Shown: piece by piece, positions 36,502 to 48,097 of the stretch
Numbering within the stretch: the first letter of the stretch is position 1
How the letters are laid out: each line of letters begins with the position of its first letter
From: Cytidiella melzeri
Lineage: Eukaryota > Basidiomycota > Agaricomycetes > Polyporales > Irpicaceae
Direction: 5' to 3'
DNA: 64,000 nt
Assembly (NCBI GenBank): GCA_022592445.1
Contig: JABYQR010000120.1
Span: 51,831 to 115,830 of the forward strand
Program-made: the position numbers and the translations under genes
The notes under the pieces: model-generated
Seen by the model: only the letters and a program-made list of their open reading frames with translations
Database searches by the model: none
What the model was told of the DNA's origin: nothing

Positions 36502-37411
36502 GGTCTTGCAACTAGCGTTTGCGAACGGGCGATGGGGACGGTAGCAGTATCACATACGAGTGAGCAGACCGCACTTATAACACTTCAACGCGTGTAAAAA
36601 TATTATACGCTTGGCGTACGGATGCCCCTGTGCGTTATATATACGCTAATAGTCGGCCGATCGGCTCTGCTTACGTGACCCTATCGCGCGCGTTTCGTGT
36701 TTAGGTATGTCATCGTGCTGACGTTGCGTTTCGCATTGTACACATTCGTGCAGTCGTGGCTGATGATTACCACTACTGACAAAGAATCTGTGCTAACACT
36801 TACTTTCAGTCATAGCTTTTCGAGTTATAAAGAAATATGTGGTTGAAGGCTGGAGCGAGCTCTGAGGCGGCAAGGCTATGTCAGGCAGTCGTCTACTGAG
36901 TATCGCCTTACAAAAATAATCCAAAGCGGCCGTGCAGTGGGGAAGAGACTGAGAACAATGTCCTTCATTCCGAAAACAGTCGGTAGACTTTGTGGCGTCG
37001 AAGCCAAGCGCACATGTGGCCATAACGCTTCCCGTGAGACGCCCGGTGCATCCAAGTTCTCAAAACGCTCACGTCTCGGAAACACAGATAATGTTTTATG
37101 CAAGCAACAAACTTTGAAAACTCTCCTAGGAAACCTGTGTACAGCCAAGATCGGGACCATGTGATGCGGTCCATCAACAAAAAGTTGTAGTTATCAGTGA
37201 TAGGCAACGAAATCATCGTCGGGATGGGCAGCGAGAGCAGGTCATCGCGTTTCACCTCCATCCATCGTCCATACAATTGACGAATGCTCTCTGGGCTTCT
37301 CGGGCACAAAATGCAAGCCAAAAAGCAACACTACACAAGGACATATACTGCCAATCAGCTTGATGCATTGTCCGAATGAGCAACCGTTACTTGTTACTTT
37401 TTTGCGACGAG
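36502..37411. other. intergenic left of the gypsy element
   Basis: About 900 bp. A 118-codon minus-strand ORF (36965-37321) and others have no recognisable motif and are not called. The sequence ends at the target-site duplication CTGAG (37412-37416). Confidence 0.4.
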
Positions 37412-37416
37412 CTGAG

Positions 37417-37716
37417 TGGAATACCCGCGGCAGCGGGAAACACTCGAAAGAACAAGCACGAGATATATTGGGAAAACTTCAACGTCGGGACGAAAGGAAT
37501 CAGGTCGAGTACAGGAGTATAGGAAGATAACGTACCTTCAAGGTCGGGACGAAAGGAATGAGGTCCGTCGACGCTGAAGGCAATGAGGTTTTATACATAA
37601 TCAGAGCAGACGGCGGGGACGAATAAGAATGTGGGAAAAGATATGAAGACGTGTTACATAAGCTGATTGTCCAAATCTGGAAACTGTATATGTTGTAACC
37701 CACGGCCAGGGTTACA
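37417..37716 (-). repeat. 3' LTR of the gypsy chromovirus
   Basis: 300 bp, TG...CA ends on the plus strand. Read in the element's sense it has a TATAAAA box (37589-37595), then a 24-bp unit at 37559-37536 that recurs at 37500-37477. The 59 bp between the unit ends begin GTACGT and end GAAG, an intron-like structure. The only difference from the 5' LTR that I see is one base inside the upstream unit (AAGG here, AACG there, plus strand near 37541). Confidence 0.95.
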
Positions 37717-40700
37717 CTCCTTCCCCTTCGGAAGAATTCGCTTCCGGGTTGGAAGCGCCAGGAAAACCATTCTCGCGCAGGAAGTCGTCGAGAGGCGCAA
37801 GGTCGTCAACCTTACTTCCCGCAAGCCATTCGTCGTGGTCAGGACCGTAACCACGCCAGCGTACGAGGTATTGGAAACCACGGCCAACCTTTCGACGATC
37901 CAGAATACGCTCCACAACGTGCTCCAACCCATCTGGTGTGGCAATAGGACCAGGTTCCTCGTGTTCACGTTCGGGAAAGAGAGACGGGTCGTTCTGCACG
38001 AAAGGACGCAGGAGGGAAGCGTGGAAAGTGGGGTGGATACGCATTGTCGCAGGTAAGTCTAGTGTATACACAGAAGATTCCGGGTGCGCTTTAACGATAG
38101 TATAGGGCCCGTCAAAGCGAACCATAAACTTTGCAACTCTGTGGTCACCACGACGCATGTAGTCGCGTCTTCGATGAAAGGTGGACAGAAGGACCTTGTC
38201 GCCTACGGCGTAGACAATCTCAGGATGTCGGTGTTTGTTCGCGTGGTACGTCTGATTGACTTTGGCTAACAGCATGTTGTCCTGCGCTTCCATAACGTCG
38301 GTTTCGAGACGGGAGATCATTTCCTTAGCGTCGAAAGCTTCTCTGCCCACAGATTTAGCGCATTCTTTAGTGGTATGGAGGGAGATGGGAGGAATGATAC
38401 GAGGTGAGCGACCATAACGGATTTGAAAAGGTGAAAAGCCGGACGAAGCATTAATGGTGTTCATGTAATTGAATCGAACAATTGGCAGTGCGCGAACCCA
38501 TCCCTTCTGGTTTCTCTCAACGTGGAAGCGGAGGGCCTGGATGATCGTCTTATTGGATCGTTCGCTCGCGCCGTCGGTTTCCGGATGGTACGAAGTGGAC
38601 ATTTTCAGCTCCACACCGGTGAGTTTCGTCAGAGCCTTCCAAAACCGCGACATGAAAAGCTTATCGCGGTCTGAGACGATGTCGGACGGCAGGCCGTTCT
38701 CACAGTACCAATGGTGAAAAAAAATCAGAGCAAAATCTTCGGCTGTGATGTCCGTGTTCGCAGCGACGATGCGTATATCGGAGTTCAGGCGACAGGTCAT
38801 TGATACGATGCAGTTAAAACCGTCGTCTATTGGCAGAGGACCAATGAAATCGATTGCCACGCTCTCGCAACGTCCGTCAGGTACCGGCAAGGGATGTAGA
38901 GGTCCGACAGGTTTACGGTTGGAAGATTTGTTGCGTTGGCACTGTTCACAAGCAGGTATGTATAACTCTTCAATCTCCTTCCTCATATGGGGCCAATAAT
39001 AGCTGGATCGCAGCGCGGCGTATGACTTATCGCAGCCGAAGTGCCCTAAGGAGTCATGGGCTAGTCGGAAAAGACGTTCGCGTAGGTGTCGTACGCGCGG
39101 TATCACCAGACGATCTGCGACGAACAGCAGTCGGTTTCGGACGATGAAACCAGCATTGGTACGTCCCTCTAAGAGGTTGTTTCGCAAGGCGGCTGTGGAT
39201 GAACATGTTCGATGTGCCTCGTTCACGAGAGCCTTTGTAGGTTGGTCCCAGATTGCGTCGAGAACGCGAGAAGTCCAGGAGTCTTCGGCGTATCCTACGA
39301 TGAGGTCTTCAATCCAAGCCTCTTCGGACGTGATTTCAAAGTGACTCAAGGCGCCAACTCGCGAGTGACAGTCCTCCGGAGGTGCAGGGTTGGAGATCGC
39401 AGGAGGTGTTGATTCGGGTGAGGTGTCACGAATGCGAGATAAGGCATCAGCGGGTGCGTTATCTTTACCAGCAATGTATGAAATACGGTAATCATATTGG
39501 CTCAAAAACTCTTGCCATCGACATTGTCGGTGAGAGAGGTTTGCCTGGGTGTCGAAGTTAATCAGCGTTTTGTGGTCGGTGAAGATTTCGAACGGAACGC
39601 CCAGAAGGTCAACGCGCCACTTCCGTAGTGCACGGATGATCGCTAGCAGCTCCTTCTCGTGGACAGGGTAGTTGAGTTCTGCGCCTTTAAATGATTGGCT
39701 TTCAAACGCGACAGGACGAGCAGATTCGAACGTCTCGCCATATGATAGGACCGCACCGGAACAGTAGTCGGATGCATCACATGCCACGAAGATTTTGTTG
39801 GAACCCATGTTTTCGTGGTCGATAACGGTGAGGCACTCGCTAGAAGTTACCAGTCGCTTCACTCCGTCAAACGCGAGCTGATGGCGATCGTTCCAGACAA
39901 AATGCTTTTCGGCCTCGCTAGTCGTGAGTTGATTAAGCACGTGCGTATGTTCCGCGAGGGCTGGCAAAAACGACGCGATGTAACGTACCAGGCCCAGGAA
40001 GGAGAGCACATCCGAGGAGGAGCGCGGAGTAGGCCAAGAGAGGACCTTGTCAATTTTCTTCGGATCGGCTTCAACACCGCGGCGCGATATGCGATGGCCA
40101 AGGAAGTCAAGTTCGATGCAGAATAAATTGGTCTTTTTGGGTGAGCAGTATAATGAATGTTTTCTCAGGGCCTGCAGTACAGCGGTGACGTTGCGGCGGT
40201 GTTCCTCAATAGACTCAGACCAAATGATGATGTCGTCGAGATAGACATGGCAGATGGTTCCGATGAATTCACGAAGGGCGGAAAACATACGGCGCTGGTG
40301 TGTTGCAGGTGCGTTCCGGCAACCTTGCGGCATAACCGTCCACTCATACAATCCGAATGGTGTGGTGACCGCGGTGTAGGGAATATCGTCGGGGTGTACG
40401 GGTGTTTGAAAGAACGAATTTGTCATGTCTATCTTAGCCCAAAATTTTCCTTTTCCGCAGTCAGATAATATGTCACTTATGCGCGGGAGGGGATGAACAT
40501 CTGGCACAGTGTTTGCGTTCAGAGCGCGGTAGTCGTTGACCCAGCGAGGTAGCGCAGCAGGGTCTGATTTCGGTATGAGAAATGCGGGTGACGCGTAAGG
40601 GCTCGATGACGGTCGGATGCAACCAGCGTCGAGGTGTTGTGTAAGCAATGTACGCCAAGCTTCGCGGTACTTCTTAGGGCACTCGTACTGTCGTTTCGCA

Positions 40701-42569
40701 ATCATGACGTCTGGATCCTTGAGTCGGAAGCGATGGTAAACATCAGTCGGCATATCAGAGATGTGGGGAATGTCGTCTGGAAACAGGTCTGCAAACCGGA
40801 GGCGCATGCGATCGTTCTCAACCTTCAGGGAAGCGAGTAGTGAGAGGTCATCAATGCGGTCGTGGATCGCACCAAGAACTTGTGCGAGGTGAGCAACTCT
40901 GTTTGCAGACGACGAGTTGTCAGGCGTTCGTGTTGTTTCAAGTAATAATTCACGCATGGTGTCGCGGTAAGCAGTTCGGGTGAGGTTGTGTTGTAGTGTG
41001 CATATTTCATTCGCATCCGCGACCTGCGATGCAAGAATGTCACGGCGCTGACGAGGGGAACGATGGTCAACATTGTTTGGTGTAGTGGGCGGCGGTGTGA
41101 ACATGATATCAAGACCGTCATGTTGTTGTATGATAGTAGAGCGGACGGGATCAATAGAACAACGATTGGTTGTATAAAACGGGAGTCCAAGAATGACAGG
41201 CACGAAAAGGCCTTTAATGACGATAGCTCTACAAGTACGAGACGTCCACGATTGTTGCGAATTTGAGACCTTGAACTTAATCCATTCTGTTGCTATTTGC
41301 GATTCACCCCCCCATGCTGCTCCGAAAGTCTTAGAATGCGGAAGTTGCCTACGACGGAGGCCAAGTTTGGTTACAAGCGCGTCGTCAACTAAGATAGCGG
41401 GAGCGCCGGAATCAATCAGCATTCGTACTGGGGAAGTGAGGGTGGAAGGGGAATGGACAAGAGCGTCCCAATAGATGTGTCGGCAAGTGAACGGAGGGAC
41501 GTACTCGGCGTCTTCGTCGGTGGTATCACCAGCGTCCAGAACGGAGCTGAATCGCGCCGGCGGAGAAGAGTTATAGTTGAAGGCGCCGACAGGCAACAGG
41601 TCGTCGTCAGAGAGGTCGTTCACCACCGCGACGCGAGTGTTGCGCGAGGTGGAAGTAGTAGTAGTTGCCGTAGAAGACCCAGCGGCGGGGGGTGTCCAGG
41701 TGGCAGGTACAAGGGTCTTGTAGGAGGCCGCGTCTGGGAAGTCGTTTGGGCAATCTGCGGTGTAATGGTCGACATGTGCTCGTCGACACTTGAAACAACC
41801 CTTATTGTGGCTGAGGTAGCTCCGTTCGGTTTCCGTGAGCTTCGGTAGCTTGAGTCGTTTACCAGTTCCAGACCCAGCAGCAGAATTGTCCGAGATGCGA
41901 GAAGCAAGCGCGGGCTTAGCGTCGCTGATCCTCGAAGCCAAGGGAGGTTTATGTGCAGTGGTGGACGGAGTAGTGTAGCGACGCGTGGCGACAGCTAAGT
42001 CGCGAAGGAAGGCGCGCCGTTTCTCGTCCTCGATGGAAAGGCCGTCCTTGAGTAGTTGGTACGTCGTGAGGGCCTTCCCTTCGCTAGAGCAATAGTCGCG
42101 CAGTTTCTGGCAGACATGTGTCGTTAGGTGTGAGCGAAGTTCGGCGTCTTCCATAAATTCGGCGGTGTCGGTGAGCAAGGTGTTGGTGCGTTCGAGATGT
42201 TCCACCCAGCTGTCGAAACAGTCGCTGTCGGTCATGAAGGCTTGCTTGATCTGGACTTTGATCTTGTCAGACCAATTGCGCTTGAACCAGCGCGCGCGAA
42301 ACTCATTCGAGAAGTCTTCGAATGTCATGGACTGTAGGCGCTTTTTGTGAGTGAAGTACCAGGTCGCTATGAGAGGATCTGCAAATGAGGGACCGACTGC
42401 GATGACTTTCTTGTCCTCGTCGGTCTTCTTCGCGTCGAAGAAGAAACCGCAGAGTATTTGGAAGGAGAGCCATGTTTCTGGAGTGACCGTGCCGGCCGTT
42501 AAGACGGGGGGGGGTCTTGTTTGTAGTGTTGTTGATGACGGTAGCGAATTGGGCTCTGTCGGACTGCAT
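37712..42569 (-). pseudogene. gag-pol polyprotein of the gypsy chromovirus (one frameshift)
   Basis: A 1538-codon uninterrupted frame (42328-37712) plus an upstream gag start. Domains by approximate residue of the long frame: Gag helical part 1-110; zinc knuckle CFKCRRAHVDHYTADC about 176-192; aspartic protease LIDSGAP about 303; reverse transcriptase with YLDDIII about 695; RNase H (CDASDY) about 840; integrase with the H-C zinc binding region and the catalytic IDFIGPLP Asp about 1156; and a C-terminal chromodomain about 1456-1520 (YLVRWRGYGPDHDEW). The natural start appears to be the ATG at 42569. The first about 21 codons and the rest are separated by a frameshift at a nine-base C run (42506-42514), where the homology-like frame resumes as LTAGTVTPETW. 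The stop codon is formed by the first bases of the 3' LTR. Whether the run is a true mutation, an error or a slippery site is open. Confidence 0.9.
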
Positions 42570-43122
42570 GGTGGGCAGAGAGTGGTATATTACATAATGT
42601 TCGTTGTCTTCTGAGTCGGTCGAATGCGCGGATGGCGAGGATGGTGGAGACGGTGGAGACGGCGATGTGGGTGATGGGGGTGTTCAACCGCGAGAAGAAG
42701 GTGGGGAGGGTTCGCGAGTAGGTGGAGGGTTAGGTGGTAAGGAAGCACCTGGACCCGCGTTGAAGGGATCTGGAAACAGTAGTTGTCTGGTGTGACTGTC
42801 GGATGTGTGAACCAGTACGTAGCCCGATCCGTCGAGGCTATCCGATGGATGATCAATATTGGGCGGCGTCGTAGTGTCTATGAGCGCTTCGGGAAGGTAT
42901 TCGTCCGCGAAAGGCAGGATATTGAAGGCTTCCTGGGTCCTTCGCGATGCGGAGCGTGTAGTAGCCAGGCTGAACGAGGGCGGCCAAGAGAATGAGGTTC
43001 TCGAAAAAAAAACGGACGGCAGGAGGTGGACAGTAGGCGGAAGGGCGGTAGACGGTAGACAGTAGACAGTAGGCAGTAGACAGTTGACGGTACAGCTGTT
43101 TCGTGTGGTGTTCAAAAAAAAG

Positions 43123-43422
43123 TGGAATACCCGCGGCAGCGGGAAACACTCGAAAGAACAAGCACGAGATATATTGGGAAAACTTCAACGTCGGGACGAA
43201 AGGAATCAGGTCGAGTACAGGAGTATAGGAAGATAACGTACCTTCAACGTCGGGACGAAAGGAATGAGGTCCGTCGACGCTGAAGGCAATGAGGTTTTAT
43301 ACATAATCAGAGCAGACGGCGGGGACGAATAAGAATGTGGGAAAAGATATGAAGACGTGTTACATAAGCTGATTGTCCAAATCTGGAAACTGTATATGTT
43401 GTAACCCACGGCCAGGGTTACA
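43123..43422 (-). repeat. 5' LTR of the gypsy chromovirus
   Basis: 300-bp promoter LTR. Same features as the 3' LTR, shifted by 5706 bp: TATA box at about 43295-43301, repeat units at 43265-43242 and 43206-43183, and the intron-like GTACGT...GAAG segment 43241-43183. Right next to it is the target duplication CTGAG. Confidence 0.95.
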
Positions 43423-43427
43423 CTGAG

Positions 43428-44251
43428 CTGCCGTCTAGTTTCAGCACGCGTTTTTTGATCTCCACTCGAGCTGAACAGCAGCCGTGGCGTTTCTGCCCTA
43501 ATGTTGGCCCTGTCGACTGCATGCGTTCAGCCATGCGGGTAACTTGGGGCACCTGTGCATCTGCTAAAGATTCTATCGCAGTTCAGAGTTTTTGTGCCAA
43601 GAGGTAATCCGCGATTAGTGCGCTATATTTGTTCATTGGCGCTAGTCTCAGAAAGGAAATGGATTCCGTTTGACTTTTGCTTACGTCAGAAGCTTTTCGG
43701 GCTTCTTGTAGGTATACAGTAACTGCTCGTCGGCTTTGTGTTCATACACGTCGATTCCGACCAACGCTTAGAAATCTCAAAGGTCGGACGAACAAAATCG
43801 CGCCTCCAGCGTACCGGACCAGCAAGAGATCCCGCTCGGTGAATTAGCCCATAACGATCACTTGGCGTTCGCTCTATTTCGGGTTTCATCATACCAGATG
43901 GCGGCCTGACCCGAGCCACTCCTGAAGAATATACTGTAACGAGATGGGAAGAAAACAGTAGTACGAATACTAGACAGTTTTTCGCTGACGCCATCAAAAA
44001 CTACCACTCGAAACACCCAGGGCGCAACGGACATCCTCCGTCTTACCTACAGGTGCGTCTCCAGTGACGAAGGGACCCATTACTCACTTTAGTCATTAAC
44101 ACACACAAAACCTGTTTTACTCAGTCGTTTTTCCAACAGCGGTATGATGGGTTTCTGACTATACTGTCTAACAATTCCGTCAGTGCAAACCCAAAAACAT
44201 ACGTCCGACCTCCACGATCATTGCGCGATTGTTCCAACGATCCTCGCAGTC
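43428..44251. other. intergenic right of the gypsy element
   Basis: About 820 bp. A 103-codon minus-strand ORF (43686-43997) has no recognisable motif. It should contain the promoter of the Zn2Cys6 gene. Nothing else seen. Confidence 0.4.
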
Positions 44252-46748
44252 ATGGTGAAGAAGGAAGAAGACGCCGAGCTTCACGAGCAAGGCTTTGTTG
44301 CAGGCGCACGGGGTGGTCGCCAGTTTATAAGCTATGTGTTTTTGGAGGACGATGAAAAGAGCAAACCAGAGCTCCATCTCAGTATTCCCTCCCTCGACAC
44401 ACCAAGAACACGACGAAAGTCCATGGCCTCAGAGTCCCCGCAGACAAGTCGCTTGCTCCAGGCACCCACCCTGCCAAGGTAAGGCCACAACAACTTGGTA
44501 GACGGCTCGTTCAAAAAGCTGACTAGATGCTGTCTTATTGGTCAGAGGAGCGGCATGCCTCCCATGCCGCAGACGTAAAATGGTTCGTCGTCACCGACGA
44601 ATCATACATAACGTTGACCAGGTCACTGACATGAGCATCGGGGGTATACAGCGTTGCGACGGTGCCAAGCCTCACTGCGCTCAATGCTCAGAGAAAGGCA
44701 GAACAGCCGATTGCGAGTATCCGAGCGACGTGCAAGGTCTGACGAAGATCCAGATGATGGAGGAGAACATCGCGCTGCTTGAAGCGCGGATTCGCGAGCT
44801 GGAGGATCCCACCGGAGTTGACGCATCTGTTAGGCTGCATCATCCTACCCCCCTGGTTGCCTCAGAACCGCATAATATCTTATCAACGGAATCTCTAGCA
44901 CAGAGTACGTCTCGACAGCCAATTTCAACTTGAAGCCAACGGTGAATTTCTTGACCGGGTTCGTAGGCTCCCAATCTTCGTCATACTCTACTTTCACTGC
45001 TGCGACGCACTATCCTACCGTCCCCACTGTCGCCGAGCCGACGGCTGAAGAGGTAACCGCACTGTAAGCTGCGATTTTGCATATGTCAGCTGATGACGGC
45101 TCAACTCATCATTTTACTTTCTCTTTCTGCAGCATCAACGCATTCGTACCGCACGCGACACAGATGGGGTTCTTCCTCAGCATCCCAAGGTTCCTCCTCG
45201 TCTCTCACACTCTCGAAGCTAGCTCCCCAATGACGCACCCCGCTGGCCCGCTCTTTGACTCCCTGCTGAGTACAGTCTGTCTGTGGGGCATCCAAGTCTC
45301 TCCTGACGCCTCGTTAAAAAGGCACGAAGAATACCTTGTCTCGCGCTCGGTAAAGCTCCTAGCTTCATCCATCGTCTGCTCTACCGCTACCGCTGGTCCA
45401 CAAGGACACGCTATCATAGGAGTAATCCAAGCCGAGGTTCTCCTGGCCAACTATTTCTTCTCGGTCGGGAGGTTCCTCGAAGGACGATATCACTGTGGCG
45501 CTGCCGCTGCTCTCTGCATTAGCTGCCGGTTGAACGCTCTGTCTACACCAGCACAGAGTATCACTCACCTTCTCGTGCCTGGAACCCCCACCGCCGAGGC
45601 TGTCCCGGATGCAACTACCGTTGGCGAGCGGATTAACGCTTTCTGGGCGGTATATGCACTCGATACCACTTGGGCGATTGCGTTGGGGTCTCCGTGTTCG
45701 TTGAGAGTGTCTTCAGGCTCTTCGACACAGGATAGAACCAACATGACGATATCGACGCCGTGGCCGATGAGGATGGAGGATTATGAGCGGGTAAGCGCAC
45801 TCCACTGTCATCACTCGGTAAGAAGCTCAAAGAGCGTGTCTGTCCGTGTTATAGGGACACCAAGTGGTGTTCAACGCTGAAGACACACCTGTGGCAAACC
45901 TCCTCGATGGCTTGGATGTCGCCGATCCCGCTACCGTTTCCCCGCCGGCGTTGCGTGCTCAAGCTGCAACCCTGTTCTCTCATGCTTCTTTGCTTGCCTC
46001 GAGGTACGGACCTGGTAGGTGTATGATACGGCTCGCCCACGCACAGCCGCTGATCAAATTGTGCATTTGATGGCAGGGATGTCCGTGGCGGACACAAGTA
46101 CCTTTTGCCACACGTTTGCAGCCGTAGACGACGTCATCACCCGGTTCACAAGCAGGCTTCCTCCCATCGGCCACGTCGTCGGTAGCAACGACGACAAAGA
46201 CGCTCTCGACACACTCGTTGCGTCGACGCTGGCACGCGTAGCTGTTATACAGCTGCATCACAGGTTTTCGGGGAGCCACGCGCGGTCGCGCGATGTGTGC
46301 GTTTCGTGTGCTCAGACGGTCGTTGCGACGCTACAGGGTTTGGAGCCGAGCGTCAAGTTTTTGGATCCCATCATGGCGGTGAGATTGGCTGGTTTTCCTT
46401 CCCCATGACGAGTTTCGAGAGGTTGCTCACGCCGAGATTTTTTCCTGCTTCCTCTCAACGGGGGTTTTTTTTTTAGGTTTTGTTGACTGCTGTATGTCAA
46501 GTGTTCGTGAAGGAGATCAACGTCCACGCGTCCGGAGGGTATGGCGGCGGCGAGTATGTGGAGAATATGAGAGCATCACTCGAACGTACTCTGCGCGTCA
46601 TGACGGAATTCGGGGCTGTATGTCCGTTGATGAGTGCGTCTGCTCCTTTTTCTTAATTCTATCGCTGATGGCTAAATCTTGTGTCTTTTTTATGATAGAA
46701 TTTCAAGCTGACCACGTTCGAGAGTCACTGGAAAACGCACGAGCTTAG
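44252..46748 (+). CDS. Zn2Cys6 binuclear cluster transcription factor
   Basis: Fungal Gal4-type regulator with the cluster near the N-terminus. Spacing is C-x2-C-x6-C-x6-C-x2-C-x8-C (ACLPCRRRKM / RCDGAKPHCAQCSEKGRTADC), split by an intron after KM (exon 44546-44582, next exon from 44652). It is followed by a short coiled-coil linker (IQMMEENIALLEARIRELE). The middle homology domain (Fungal_trans-like) starts at INAFVPHATQMGFFLSIPRFL and includes ERINAFWAVYALDTTWAIALGSPCSL. Later exons give GHQVVFNAEDTP, ARVAVIQLHHRF, and a C-terminal exon ending in ADHVRESLENARA at TAG 46748. At least nine exons with GT-AG borders. ATG 44252 has a good context (G at -3, G at +4); ATG 44423 (MASESP) is an alternative, giving a more usual short N-terminus. 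Target genes unknown; the YCII genes next door are candidates only by position. Confidence 0.85.
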
Positions 46749-47117
46749 CGTGAAACCGCGTAGTATAAGCTGGATTCGGATTCTGGAGTCGCGTGGAGAT
46801 CGGTTTTATTTGCTCATTGTTTTGAGTTCATGTTTATTCGTCACTTTTCTATGAAGATATGATATTGCTGTCTACACTCCTTGAGCTCAAGCCATCTGAA
46901 CGCCGTTCGTTTCTTTTGATTGTGGGCCTTCGACGTCCCAAATACGATCACTAGCTATAGACGCCCATCAAGTGACTAAATCAATATTTCGCACGCCCTG
47001 TCTACTTACAATGTTATCAACGGTCGTTTAGTGTACGGTTGTATCATCCTTCGCTGTTTCACATACAGCCCACGATAACGCCAACACGGAACGGCTGTGG
47101 GAAACCGGGGAGAGGCC
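46749..47117. other. intergenic, Zn2Cys6 gene to YCII gene 1
   Basis: About 370 bp with the 3' UTR of the regulator and the promoter of the first YCII gene. Nothing else seen. Confidence 0.4.
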
Positions 47118-47760
47118 ATGTTTTCTCGCGAGCTCTGCCGCGCAGCTCATCAGCCTTACAAGTCCTTGAAGTCCGCCCTCAGACCACACATACCAGCTCC
47201 TCCGAATCGCCTACGCTCACTTTCGAGTATGTCTGAAGCCAAACCGAAGACACATACGTTTCTTGTCTACGCTCCTGATTACACCGACTCTGAGGCGTCG
47301 AGTCGTCGACTCGCTGTCCGTCCCAAGCACCTCGAGCGCGCGGGCGTTATGTTCAGTGAAGGCGTATCAAGCAAGTCCATTCGCCCTCTCTCTCCCTCTC
47401 TCTCTCTCCTTAACAGAACTATAACTGACATTTATCATCGCGTTTGTAGGGATAGGCGGTGCGATGGTGTCGCCTGATACGTATGACACTCCCGACAGAA
47501 AGATGGTCGGATCCATGATGGTCTTCGAGGCCGAGAATATCGAAGCCGTTCGTAAGATTGTTGAAGAGGATGTTTACTACACTGGAGGAGTGGTATGTGA
47601 TTCTTTCCGCGGGGGGATATTGTGGGCTTTGGAGTTCTGACCTCGTGTTCGACGTCTTTTTTAGTGGGACAAGGAGAAACTAGTCATCATCCCGTGGGTG
47701 TCTGCTCATCCGCTCCCCGCCGCACCAGCAGGCGCACACGGACAAGATTCAAAGTTGTGA
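47118..47760 (+). CDS. YCII-domain protein 1, with N-terminal targeting-like extension
   Basis: Small dimeric alpha/beta-barrel protein of the YciI family. Three exons in phase: 47118-47370, 47450-47592 and 47665-47760; 163 residues from the first ATG. Residues 1-37 (MFSRELCRAAHQPYKSLKSA...) are basic, Ser-rich and free of acidic runs after residue 5, like a mitochondrial presequence. A second in-frame ATG at 47229 (MSEAKPKTHTFLVYAPDYTD) would give a 126-residue cytosolic form. The domain itself shows RPKHLERAG, IGGAMVSPD, GSMMVFEAENIEAVRKIVEEDVYYTGG and WDKEKLVIIPW. The first intron has a GCAAGT donor (GC-AG), where the paralogue has GT. The family's reaction is not settled; some members act in aromatic or halo-organic breakdown. 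Confidence 0.85.
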
Positions 47761-48097
47761 ACGGTATGTAGTAGAATGTCTATGCTACAAACCATGAAGA
47801 TGGTCTCCCTGTGAGGTCTACTGTTGGCGTGCTTCAATCTATATGGTGGACTGGCCCGTGAAGGCCTATGCCAACCTCAGGATACGTGGGAATTCCAATA
47901 CTGTATGCTGTATAGAATGATCAGAGGCTGCCGCAGCTGAGAATGTAAAGCCAAAGATGTAAACAATGGTGAACAGGTGGTCCTTATTCGGACCGGATCC
48001 GGATCGACCGTTGACTGATTAGATTTACGTTGCAGTACATATAATTAGCAGCCTGCAGTGAGGACGCCAACTCCAGTCCTTTCAATCCACCGTCAGC
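47761..48097. other. intergenic between YCII genes
   Basis: About 340 bp; 3' UTR of YCII gene 1 and promoter of YCII gene 2. Nothing else seen. Confidence 0.4.

Larger units (their letters stand above)
37412..43427 (-). mobile_element. Ty3/gypsy chromovirus, full length, young
   Basis: Complete LTR retrotransposon transcribed on the minus strand. Two 300-bp LTRs (37417-37716 and 43123-43422) start TG and end CA and differ at one position that I can see. They are flanked by the 5-bp target duplication CTGAG (37412-37416 and 43423-43427). Inside are a gag-pol coding region (42569-37712) and, next to the 3' LTR, a purine-rich tract GAAGGGGAAGGAG that serves as polypurine tract. Just inside the 5' LTR (sense) the sequence is CTTTTTTTTGAACACC, which I cannot match to a tRNA primer site. 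Minisatellite-like GTAGACA repeats lie at 43036-43092. The high LTR identity implies recent insertion. The gag frameshift noted separately may make this copy defective. Confidence 0.95.

Noticed and set aside
36965..37321. 118-codon minus-strand ORF left of the gypsy element
   Set aside because: No motif, no splice continuation and no homologous pattern; probably chance.
42684..43115. 143-codon ORF in the leader of the young gypsy element as a separate gag gene
   Set aside because: Composition follows the minisatellite (LLPTVYCLPST repeats) and it lacks Gag features; the Gag similarity lies downstream from 42569.
43686..43997. 103-codon minus-strand ORF right of the gypsy element
   Set aside because: N-terminus looks weakly signal-like, but there is no further support.
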